Shown in pieces: positions 7,226 through 14,300 of a stretch of 26,348 bases of DNA. The stretch covers positions 1 through 26,348 of the forward strand of contig CAJMCT010000004.1 of assembly GCA_905211955.1 (NCBI GenBank), read 5' to 3'. The notes beneath the pieces were generated by a model, which was not told where the DNA came from, did not search any database, and worked only from the letters and a program-made list of their open reading frames with translations. The translations under genes were made by a program, and so were the position numbers. How positions within the stretch are numbered: the first letter of the stretch is position 1; each line of letters opens with the position of its first letter. Origin of the DNA: an uncultured Eubacteriales bacterium (GTDB lineage: Bacteria > Bacillota > Clostridia > Christensenellales > Borkfalkiaceae).

Positions 7226-8253
7226 TAGTTCTTTTTAATGCATTCACCGCTTATTGCATCTTGAAACATCATCCAATATCCGTCGCCATTTAGGTCGAAA
7301 ATAGATAGGGGAATAAACGAGCAAAACCCTTTCAGTTCTTTAGGTGGCTCGGTAGAATATTTTGCAGGGATACCGTAGCAAACGTATTTTTCCTTTCCGT
7401 CTTCTTTAACTACGCCAACAACGTAATATTTATCTTGAGAGTAGTTTATTTTAACAAACTTACTTTCGGGAAGATTTCTTTCTAAATTTTCTTCGCTCGG
7501 AAACTTTAATAGGACTTCTTCTAATTCCTGTCTTGCTGTTTCATAGTAAGGGTGGTCTTTTGAAAATTCTTCGCGCTCGCTAAAACTTGTTTCATTTTGC
7601 AAATGGAAACGGCAATCTTTAACTTCTTCTTTTTCTTTTTCGCCTGCGCAAGAAGACAGTTCATTTTGAGTTCGTACATTTTCATTATCTATCACTTCAA
7701 ATATTTTTAGTTTATCCCTAAAATCATCGTCTTTAAGGTAATAGTTCTCGGTGGCAACCGCTTCGTCATTATATTGTTCGGGTGCATCAGTATGACAGTT
7801 TAATTGCTCGCTATAAGGGGTATGGGTGGCGACAAACTCAGGTTTTGTCATGCTTTTTTGCTTTTCTATATGCGCGTAAACGGTTTTCTTAAAAAGTGGA
7901 ATATCCGCTATACTTTCCTTATTGCCGTGAAAAGCGATAAGCAAAGGCAAGTCGTTTTCAAAATAAAAAATCCCTGCCGAGAAGCCGTTTTCGATATCCG
8001 GCAAGCGCTCTAACGTCCATCTTTCAGTTTGCGGACGTTTTTGCATGTTGAAAGAAAAGACTTTTCGCTTACTATCCGTAATAAAAAGTTTATACTCGCC
8101 GTTTGGTGCTGAGATAAAATTTACCGCCGATAAGAACACTCCGCCAACGCAGTTTTCGATTTCTATTCTACAAATTGCGCTAAGCCTTTTAGAAGCAAGA
8201 GAAAAGCCTTCTATAACTTGATTTAACACTGCGACTTTTTTTAAGTAATCCAT
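7225..8253 (-). CDS. Uncharacterised two-domain protein
   Basis: I do not recognise a named family. The 342-aa protein lacks a signal peptide or membrane segment. It has an N-terminal mixed alpha/beta domain (about 1-125, including GGVFLSAVNFISAPNGEYKLFI), a long polar and probably disordered linker (about 130-245, rich in Glu, Asp and Asn), and a C-terminal domain (about 250-342) with KYYVVGVVKEDGKEKYVCYG, PKELKGFCSFIPLS and GYWMMFQDAISGE. The C-terminal domain resembles conserved unnamed clostridial proteins that I recall ending in similar GYWxxxQDAxTGE blocks, but I cannot name them. The ATG at 8253 is preferred over the TTG at 8268 because AAGG lies 7 bases upstream. It is a single gene convergent with ypeB and divergent from pckG. 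Confidence 0.7.
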   Translation of the reverse strand: MDYLKKVAVLNQVIEGFSLASKRLSAICRIEIENCVGGVFLSAVNFISAPNGEYKLFITDSKRKVFSFNMQKRPQTERWTLERLPDIENGFSAGIFYFENDLPLLIAFHGNKESIADIPLFKKTVYAHIEKQKSMTKPEFVATHTPYSEQLNCHTDAPEQYNDEAVATENYYLKDDDFRDKLKIFEVIDNENVRTQNELSSCAGEKEKEEVKDCRFHLQNETSFSEREEFSKDHPYYETARQELEEVLLKFPSEENLERNLPESKFVKINYSQDKYYVVGVVKEDGKEKYVCYGIPAKYSTEPPKELKGFCSFIPLSIFDLNGDGYWMMFQDAISGECIKKN

Positions 8254-8586
8254 AATAGACCTTAACAAATTTTTATTAAATAATATATTGTTTAAGCGTA
8301 AAAATTATGACTTATTTTTGAGAAAAAAATGTAAAAAAGTCGAATATAATATTAAAAAAGAAGTCGTTATGTTTGGGCTTTAGAAAGTTTTAGAAAAAAG
8401 TGGTAAATTAAAGTTTACTTTTGACGAAACCTGTGGTAGAATATAAACTGCGGAACGATGAGATTTTATTGAGAAAGCACTAAAAGAAAATGCTTAAAAC
8501 ACTAAGGCTTATCGGGACTAAAAAATAAATTTTTTAAGTAGTTATTAAAACGGCAAAACTTGCCGAAATTCATAAGGAGAAACAAA
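8254..8586. other. Intergenic region between the unknown gene and pckG
   Basis: This 333-base AT-rich stretch has no coding sequence that I can support. It contains the pckG promoter, a leader of about 138 nt and a small hairpin, CGGCAA (8551-8556) with TTGCCG (8560-8565), that lies 8 bases before the pckG ribosome site. I see no recognisable riboswitch. Confidence 0.6.
8414..8442 (+). promoter_or_regulatory. Sigma-A promoter for pckG
   Basis: TTTACT (8414-8419) and TAGAAT (8437-8442) are 17 bases apart, and TGG directly before the -10 gives an extended -10 element. The transcript would start near 8449. Confidence 0.55.
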
Positions 8587-10365
8587 ATGACAACTACCAA
8601 CAAGAAACTTTTGGACTTTATCGCAGAAGTAAAAGAACTTTGCCAACCGGATAACATTGTTTGGGTTGACGGAAGTGAGGCACAACTTGAGGCTTTTAGA
8701 GAACAAGCAGTAAAAGAAAATATTCTTATCAAGTTGAACCAAGAAAAGTTGCCTGGGTGCTATCTCCACCGCACGACCGTAAACGACGTTGCACGTGTTG
8801 AAGGAAGAACCTTTATCTGCTCCAAGAAAAAAGAAGACTCCGCTCCCATCAACAACTGGATGGAAACGGGTGAAGCAATGGCTCTTATGAACGACTTATT
8901 TAAAGGCGTTATGAAAGGAAGAACCATGTACGTTATTCCCTATTCAATGGGCGCTGTAGGAAGCAAATTCTCAAAGATTGGTATCGAACTTACCGACTCT
9001 ATCTACGTTGTTCTTAACATGGCCATCATGACCAGAGTTGGAAACGCAGTATTAGAAGCACTCGGTGACGGAGATTTCATTAAGGGCTTACACTCTTATG
9101 CAGAACTTTCTGAAGAAAAGAGATACATCATGCACTTCCCCGAAGAAAACACCATTATGAGTATCAACTCTAACTACGGTGGAAACGTTCTTTTAGGTAA
9201 AAAGTGCTTTGCGCTTCGTATCGCATCTTACCTTGGCAAAACCGAAGGCTGGATGGCAGAACACATGCTTATTTTAGGAATCACCAATCCTAAGGGCGAG
9301 AAAAAATATATCGCTGCTGCATTCCCCAGTGCTTGCGGTAAAACCAACCTTGCAATGCTTATTCCCCCCAAGGCTTATCTTGAAAAGGGATATAAGATTG
9401 AATGCGTAGGCGACGATATCGCATGGATTAGAGTTGGCGAAGACGGAAGACTTTGGGCAGTTAACCCCGAAAACGGATTCTTCGGCGTTGCTCCCGGAAC
9501 CAACTTAAAGTCTAACCCCAACGCATTAAAGTCTACTATGAAGAACACCATCTTCACCAACGTTGTTCAAAATCTTGACGACAACACAGTTTGGTGGGAA
9601 GGTTTAGATAAGAACCCCCCGAAGAACGCTATCGACTGGAAGGGCAATCCTTGGAACGGCGATATGAAAGATGCTGAAGGAAAGGCTATCAAGGGTGCAC
9701 ACCCCAACAGCCGTTTCACTGCACCTGCTATCAACTGCCCCTGTATTTCCGATCAATTCGAAGCACCTAACGGTGTTCCGCTATCTGCAATCGTATTTGG
9801 TGGAAGACGTGCTAAAACCGCTCCGCTTGTATATCAATCTAAAGATTGGAACAACGGTGTATTCGTAGGTTCAATTATGGCAAGTGAAACTACCGCTGCT
9901 GCTACCGGCGCTGTTGGTGTTGTTAGACGTGACCCAATGGCTATGCGTCCTTTCGTAGGATACAACATGGGCGACTATTTCGGACACTGGATCGAAATGG
10001 GTAAAAAGATTAAAAATCAACCCAAGATTTTCAACGTAAACTGGTTCAGAACTGACGACGAAGGCAACTTCATTTGGCCGGGATTTGGCGACAACATGCG
10101 TGTTCTCGATTGGATTATCGACCGTTGCGAAGATAAGGTAGACGCAGTTGAAACCCCCATCGGTTTCGTTCCTAAGGCAGAAGACATCAACGTTGAAGGC
10201 TTAGAAGACGTGACTACCGCAACTATCGAAGAATTACTTTCTATCGATAAAGAAAACTGGATTAAGGAAACCGAAGGTATCGAACAATTCTACGGCGAAC
10301 TTACCAGAGTTCCTTCTGAACTTTACGATGAGCTTGCTAAGTTAAAGAAAAACTTATCTAAGTAA
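8587..10365 (+). CDS. pckG: Phosphoenolpyruvate carboxykinase (GTP)
   Basis: This enzyme interconverts oxaloacetate plus GTP with phosphoenolpyruvate plus CO2 and GDP, in gluconeogenesis or, in fermenters, in the CO2-fixing direction toward C4 acids. The 592-aa length and motifs are those of the GTP-type family: the nucleotide-binding loop FPSACGKTN (residues 246-254), the metal-binding GDDIAW, NPENGFFGVAPGTN, and GRRAKTAPLVYQ followed by SIMASETTAAATGA. The ATG at 8587 is preferred over the upstream ATG at 8560 because AAGGAG (8574-8579) lies 7 bases before it. It is a single-gene transcript with its own promoter and terminator. Codon usage is noticeably more biased toward C-ending codons (AAC, ATC, TTC) than the neighbours, as expected of a highly expressed gene. 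Confidence 0.97.
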   Translation: MTTTNKKLLDFIAEVKELCQPDNIVWVDGSEAQLEAFREQAVKENILIKLNQEKLPGCYLHRTTVNDVARVEGRTFICSKKKEDSAPINNWMETGEAMALMNDLFKGVMKGRTMYVIPYSMGAVGSKFSKIGIELTDSIYVVLNMAIMTRVGNAVLEALGDGDFIKGLHSYAELSEEKRYIMHFPEENTIMSINSNYGGNVLLGKKCFALRIASYLGKTEGWMAEHMLILGITNPKGEKKYIAAAFPSACGKTNLAMLIPPKAYLEKGYKIECVGDDIAWIRVGEDGRLWAVNPENGFFGVAPGTNLKSNPNALKSTMKNTIFTNVVQNLDDNTVWWEGLDKNPPKNAIDWKGNPWNGDMKDAEGKAIKGAHPNSRFTAPAINCPCISDQFEAPNGVPLSAIVFGGRRAKTAPLVYQSKDWNNGVFVGSIMASETTAAATGAVGVVRRDPMAMRPFVGYNMGDYFGHWIEMGKKIKNQPKIFNVNWFRTDDEGNFIWPGFGDNMRVLDWIIDRCEDKVDAVETPIGFVPKAEDINVEGLEDVTTATIEELLSIDKENWIKETEGIEQFYGELTRVPSELYDELAKLKKNLSK

Positions 10366-10380
10366 TCAAAACTAAAACTA

Positions 10381-10410
10381 AAAAAGCACGGAGATTTCCG
10401 TGCTTTTTCT
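10381..10410 (+). terminator. Rho-independent terminator after pckG
   Basis: A 12-bp stem, AAAAAGCACGGA (10381-10392) with TCCGTGCTTTTT (10397-10408), encloses a GATT loop and is followed by a T-rich tail. Confidence 0.92.
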
Positions 10411-10417
10411 TTTACGT

Positions 10418-10451
10418 AAAAATTAAACCCCCACGGCTATACCGTGGGGGG
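10418..10451 (-). terminator. Rho-independent terminator after gltX
   Basis: CCCCCACGG (10428-10436) pairs with CCGTGGGGG (10442-10450) around a 5-base loop. Read on the minus strand it is followed by TTTAATTTTTAC, so it serves the minus-strand gltX rather than pckG. Confidence 0.85.
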
Positions 10452-10460
10452 TGTAGTTTT

Positions 10461-11894
10461 TTATAGTAGGTTTAGAGAGAAAGTAAGTCTTTTTATCGTT
10501 TCTTCTTTGCCTAAAAGTTCGGCAATCTCGGTTGCTCCGCCAGCGGTAGAAGCAAAGCCGGTAATAGCGATTCTTGCTATCCATAAAAGTGCTTGCTTTT
10601 TAATGCCGAGTGCGTTTGAAAGTTCTACGAGAGTAGAAAAGAGAGTTCCGTTTTGCCAGTCTTTTACGTCGTTTAACGTTTCGATAATCTTAGGAAGAAT
10701 TTCTTTTGCAAGTTCAATCGATGCTTTTTGTTTTTCGTTTACGAAAAGATTTACGTCAAACTTTTCAAATTCTTCTAAGAAGTCTAACTTTTCAGCAATT
10801 TCGCTAAATATTTGAACGCGAGTTCTAACTAGTGCTAAAAGTTTTTCGGTATCGTATTTGCCGTAGGCTTTGCTTTGCTTTAAGAACGGCATTGCCAAGG
10901 TGGTAAATTCTTCGTTAGAGATAGCCTTGATATATTCGCCAGATAGCCATTTCATTTTGGTTTCGTCAAAGATAGAAGGCGATTTGCTAATTCCGTCTAA
11001 AGAGAAGTTTTCGATAAGTTCGGAAAGATTCATTTTCTCTACGTTAGACTTAGGACTCCAACCAAGAAGTGCAATATAGTTTACGATTGCTTCCTTGTAG
11101 TATCCTTTCTTTACGAAATCTTCGTAAGATGCGTCACCGTTTCTTTTAGAGAGTTTATGTTGAGCGTCTTTCATGATAGGGGGAAGGTGGATATAAACGG
11201 GTCTTTCCCAACCAAACGCATCGTACATAAGATTGTATTTAGGGGTAGAAGAAAGGTATTCGGTGCCACGAATAACGTGGGTAATACCCATAAGGTGATC
11301 GTCTATAACGTTTGCAAAGTTATAGGTAGGCATACCGTCACTCTTAATTAAAATGCCATCTTCAATATCTTTATAGTCTACGCTAATATCCCCGTATACT
11401 AAGTCGTGGTAAGAGCCAACGCCTTCTTTGGGAATATTTTGGCGGATAACGTACGGAACACCGTTTTTTAGGTTTTCTTCGATTTCTTCTTTAGAAAGAT
11501 TTAAACAGTGCTTATCGTAGCGCATGTTTCCGTCTTCGTCTTTTAAGCCGTTAATTCTTTCGGGTGTGCAGAAACAATAGTATGCTCCGCCCCTTTCGAT
11601 AAGTTCTTTTGCATATTTTGTATAAAGGTCTTTTCTTTCAGTTTGGATATAAGGGCCGTAATCACCGCCAACGTCTGGACCTTCGTCGTACATAATACCA
11701 GAGTCGCGCATGGTATCGTAAATAATTTGAACCGAGCCTTCAACGTATCTTGCAAGGTCGGTATCTTCTATACGCAAAATAAAGTCGCCACCTTGCTTTT
11801 TGGCATACAAAAAGCCGTAGAGTGCGGTTCTTAATCCACCGATGTGTAAATACCCCGTTGGGCTCGGTGCAAAACGTGTTCTTATTTTATCCAT
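10461..11894 (-). CDS. gltX: Glutamyl-tRNA synthetase
   Basis: A class I aminoacyl-tRNA synthetase that charges tRNA-Glu, and in many Gram-positives also tRNA-Gln for later amidation. The 477-aa protein has the HIGH signature as HIGG at residues 17-20 (APSPTGYLHIGGLRTAL), the RIEDTD block, the KMSKS loop as KLSKRNG, and the C-terminal anticodon-binding domain with FSLDGISKSPSIFD. Length and order are typical of bacterial GluRS. AAAGGAG lies before the ATG on the minus strand. It follows radC on the same strand after a 74-base gap with possible hairpins, so it may be partly cotranscribed. Confidence 0.96.
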   Translation of the reverse strand: MDKIRTRFAPSPTGYLHIGGLRTALYGFLYAKKQGGDFILRIEDTDLARYVEGSVQIIYDTMRDSGIMYDEGPDVGGDYGPYIQTERKDLYTKYAKELIERGGAYYCFCTPERINGLKDEDGNMRYDKHCLNLSKEEIEENLKNGVPYVIRQNIPKEGVGSYHDLVYGDISVDYKDIEDGILIKSDGMPTYNFANVIDDHLMGITHVIRGTEYLSSTPKYNLMYDAFGWERPVYIHLPPIMKDAQHKLSKRNGDASYEDFVKKGYYKEAIVNYIALLGWSPKSNVEKMNLSELIENFSLDGISKSPSIFDETKMKWLSGEYIKAISNEEFTTLAMPFLKQSKAYGKYDTEKLLALVRTRVQIFSEIAEKLDFLEEFEKFDVNLFVNEKQKASIELAKEILPKIIETLNDVKDWQNGTLFSTLVELSNALGIKKQALLWIARIAITGFASTAGGATEIAELLGKEETIKRLTFSLNLL

Positions 11895-11930
11895 ATAAAG
11901 TCTCCTTTAAAAGTGTCATAAAATTTAAAA

Positions 11931-11969
11931 AGTTGGGTTTACCCCCACGTAGCGGTTTATAAAACCACT
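11931..11969 (-). terminator. Possible weak terminator between radC and gltX
   Basis: On the minus strand, an 8-bp stem with one G-U pair (11951-11958 with 11962-11969) overlaps the end of radC. It is followed by a small GGG-TAAA-CCC hairpin (11935-11944) and then AACTTTTT. Each element is weak; partial read-through into gltX is likely. Confidence 0.4.
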
Positions 11970-12700
11970 TAATCTATCTTAACAAAGTTGTCAACGCTGT
12001 ATTTAGCGCTTACTAAATCTAATCTATTTTCCAAACGATATGAGAAAACGTCGTTATTCGATACGATAACGTGGTCTAAAAGTTTTACGTTATGTAGAGA
12101 ACATATCATTGTTAGTTGAGCGGTAGCTTTATCGTCTTGTTTACTTGGCAAGGCGCTTCCACTAGTGTGGTTATGGGCAATAATGGCAAAGGTAGGATTA
12201 TTTCTTGCTATCGCCCACATAACCGAAGGAATTTCCGCCGAAACGTTAGACTTTTTATTGTCGTCAAAGAAAGAGTGCGCAATCTTTCTATATTTATCGT
12301 CTAAGCAAATAAACATAAACTTTTCAGTAGTTAAGCGAGCAAAAAAGTCTATCAAAAACTGCTTGTAAACCCTTAAATTCAGCCACGGTTCTTTGGGTTC
12401 GCCAAGGTCGGTTGGGTGAATTTTATTAAAGATTTTACCTAAAAGGCTAACCGACGTTGCCGTTTTTATTCCAACACCACGAATAGTTGCTATATCTTCT
12501 GGCGAAGCATCGAAAACTTCTTTTAACCCACCAAAGTGATTGATTAAAAGGTGGGCTAAGTCGTTGGTGTTTCTTCTCGGTATAAAATTAAATAGCAACA
12601 TCTCTAAAAGTTCGTGGTCGCAAAACGCATCGGGATTATTGAAAAATTTATTTAGCATTTTAGAGCGGTGCCCAGCGTGTAGACTTTGTTCTTCTTTCAT
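11969..12700 (-). CDS. radC: RadC family protein (JAB/MPN domain)
   Basis: A 243-aa RadC-family protein. An N-terminal helix-hairpin-helix-like region (about 8-85, with HELLEMLLFNFIPRRNTN and IRGVGIKTA) is followed by a JAB/MPN metalloprotease-like domain (about 115-235). The JAMM-type signature reads HNHTSGSALPSKQDD, with both His and the Asp kept; the usual Pro after HNH is Thr. The role of RadC is unsettled; the old radiation-repair assignment is not supported for E. coli. No ribosome site precedes the ATG at 12700. A promoter placed so that transcription starts at about the ATG suggests a leaderless message. The N-terminus HAGHR a few residues in matches clostridial homologues as I recall them, so this start is probably right. 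Confidence 0.92.
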   Translation of the reverse strand: MKEEQSLHAGHRSKMLNKFFNNPDAFCDHELLEMLLFNFIPRRNTNDLAHLLINHFGGLKEVFDASPEDIATIRGVGIKTATSVSLLGKIFNKIHPTDLGEPKEPWLNLRVYKQFLIDFFARLTTEKFMFICLDDKYRKIAHSFFDDNKKSNVSAEIPSVMWAIARNNPTFAIIAHNHTSGSALPSKQDDKATAQLTMICSLHNVKLLDHVIVSNNDVFSYRLENRLDLVSAKYSVDNFVKID

Positions 12701-12707
12701 AAAATTT

Positions 12708-12736
12708 ATTGTATCATAAATCTAAAAAAAAAACAA
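12708..12736 (-). promoter_or_regulatory. Promoter for radC, placed to give a leaderless transcript
   Basis: On the minus strand TTGTTT (12736-12731) and TACAAT (12713-12708) are 17 bases apart. Transcription would start near 12701, directly at the radC ATG (12700). Confidence 0.5.
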
Positions 12737-12774
12737 AATTTTACGCAAAATTTATAACATTAAATGCAAATTCT

Positions 12775-12783
12775 TGCTATAAT
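12775..12783 (+). promoter_or_regulatory. Extended -10 promoter for the M20 dipeptidase
   Basis: TGC followed by TATAAT (12778-12783) makes a consensus extended -10. The corresponding -35 (TAACAT, 12755-12760) is weak, as is common with extended -10 promoters. The start would be near 12790, about 35 nt before the ATG. Confidence 0.6.
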
Positions 12784-12824
12784 ATAGGTGTAAAGACAAA
12801 AAATCACGTCTTATAGGGTTAAAA

Positions 12825-14090
12825 ATGCAAAATAAAGAACTTTTTATTCAAACTTTATCTAAATTAATTTCGTATAAAAGCGTTAGCGCTCCCGCGGTAG
12901 ATGATAAACCGTTTGGGGAAGAAAACTATAAAGCGCTTAACTTTTTCTTAGAAACAGCAAAATCTTTTGGGCTTGAAACCTATAATTACGAAAACTATAT
13001 TGGTGAAGTGCGTTTAGGTGACGGTGAGGAAATTGGTATTATCGGGCATTTAGACGTTGTGCCTGCGGGTGAAGGTTGGGAAACCGATCCATTTTCCCTT
13101 ACGTTAAAAGACGGCTATTATTATGGTCGTGGTGTTGGTGACGATAAACTTCCCACGCTTATGCTTTTGTTTATACTAAAAGAACTTAAAGATAGCGGTG
13201 TAAAAATTAATAAAACCCTAAGGCTTTTTGCCGGTTGCAACGAAGAAACGGGTTGGAAAGACGTTGAGTACTTTGACAAAAACTATGGATTCCCCGAATA
13301 CGGGTTTTCACCCGACGGAGATTTTCCCGTAAGTTATGCCGAAAAGGGTATGGCGGTTTTAGATTTTAGTTTGCCACTATTAAAGAATTTTAAGGACGTT
13401 TTAGGCGGAACGGTAATCAATGCCGTTTGCGCAAAAGCAACGTGTACTTTTAATAATGAAGTCCCCCAAGCATTACTTGAAAAACACAAGATAATTGCTA
13501 ACAAAAACACTCTTATCAGTTTAGGAAAATCGGCACACGGCTCTCACCCAGAGCAAGGCAAAAACGCAATAAAACCGCTACTTGAACTATTTTTAGATTG
13601 CGGAGAAGACGTCAAGGAAGTTTTAGAATATCTTTTCTACGACAAGGGTGGACTTTCTAAACTTTGTAGTGAGCAAGGAAACGTGACTATATCCCCCGAC
13701 TTAATTTTTGAAAATCAAGGAAAACTTCATATTAAGTGTGATTTAAGATATCCTTATCCGATAGATTTTTTAGAGATTAAAAAGATTTTAGACGAGTCTA
13801 ACTTAACGTATACCTACGATATAAAGCACGATACCCAATACGTCGAAAAGGACGGGGAGTTTGTCAAAACGTTAATGGGCGCATATAACGGTGTGACCGG
13901 TGAAAATATTGAGCCTGCATCTCAGTGTGGAAGCACTTTTGCAAGGGTTTTTAAAAAGGGTGTTGCCTTTGGACCGGAGTTTCCGGGCGAAATTTCCACT
14001 ATTCACGAGCCAAACGAAAGGGTAAGTGAAAAAAATTTGGAAAAATCTTATGAGATATATAAAAGGGCGGTTTTTGAACTAATTAAGTAA
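12825..14090 (+). CDS. M20 family metallo-dipeptidase (PepV/Sapep-like)
   Basis: A cytoplasmic zinc dipeptidase of family M20A that probably cleaves short peptides. The 421-aa protein has the di-zinc site of the family: His75 and Asp77 in GHLDVVP, the bridging Asp106 in GRGVGDDK, catalytic Glu140 and ligand Glu141 in CNEETGW, Asp in FSPDGDFPV, and the C-terminal His in STIHEPNERV. The FSPDxDFPV-YAEKG block places it near PepV and Sapep rather than ArgE or DapE. It is shorter than PepV (about 470 aa), mainly in the lid domain. AGGG sits 6 bases before the ATG. It is a single-gene transcript, divergent from radC. Confidence 0.9.
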   Translation: MQNKELFIQTLSKLISYKSVSAPAVDDKPFGEENYKALNFFLETAKSFGLETYNYENYIGEVRLGDGEEIGIIGHLDVVPAGEGWETDPFSLTLKDGYYYGRGVGDDKLPTLMLLFILKELKDSGVKINKTLRLFAGCNEETGWKDVEYFDKNYGFPEYGFSPDGDFPVSYAEKGMAVLDFSLPLLKNFKDVLGGTVINAVCAKATCTFNNEVPQALLEKHKIIANKNTLISLGKSAHGSHPEQGKNAIKPLLELFLDCGEDVKEVLEYLFYDKGGLSKLCSEQGNVTISPDLIFENQGKLHIKCDLRYPYPIDFLEIKKILDESNLTYTYDIKHDTQYVEKDGEFVKTLMGAYNGVTGENIEPASQCGSTFARVFKKGVAFGPEFPGEISTIHEPNERVSEKNLEKSYEIYKRAVFELIK

Positions 14091-14127
14091 AAAAGGTTAA
14101 AAAACGACTATTTTTTAAGCATAAATG

Positions 14128-14166
14128 GCGGAGTACCGAGTAGGGTACTCCGCTTGTGGTTTTAAA
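14128..14166 (+). terminator. Likely terminator after the M20 dipeptidase
   Basis: A perfect 10-bp stem, GCGGAGTACC (14128-14137) with GGTACTCCGC (14144-14153), has a 6-base loop. The T-run after it (TTGTGGTTTT) is interrupted, so termination may be incomplete. Confidence 0.65.
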
Positions 14167-14182
14167 AAGTACGTAAAAACGT

Positions 14183-14211
14183 TTGAAATTTTGACTTCCT
14201 TATTATATAAT
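14183..14211 (+). promoter_or_regulatory. Sigma-A promoter for the giant repeat protein
   Basis: TTGAAA (14183-14188) and TATAAT (14206-14211) are 17 bases apart, giving a start near 14218. The leader of about 80 nt contains a 7-bp hairpin (14244-14250 with 14255-14261, one G-U pair, AAAA loop). Confidence 0.7.
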
Positions 14212-14300
14212 GTATATTGCAAGAATATGGGCTTAAATAAAAAGGGGCAAAAAATTGTCCCAAAACACCAAACAAATACCTAAAAGAAGGGAGATGTGTA

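Noticed and set aside
8345..8350. TATAAT as a further pckG promoter
   Set aside because: The only -35-like hexamer (TTGAGA, 8318-8323) is 21 bases away, too far.
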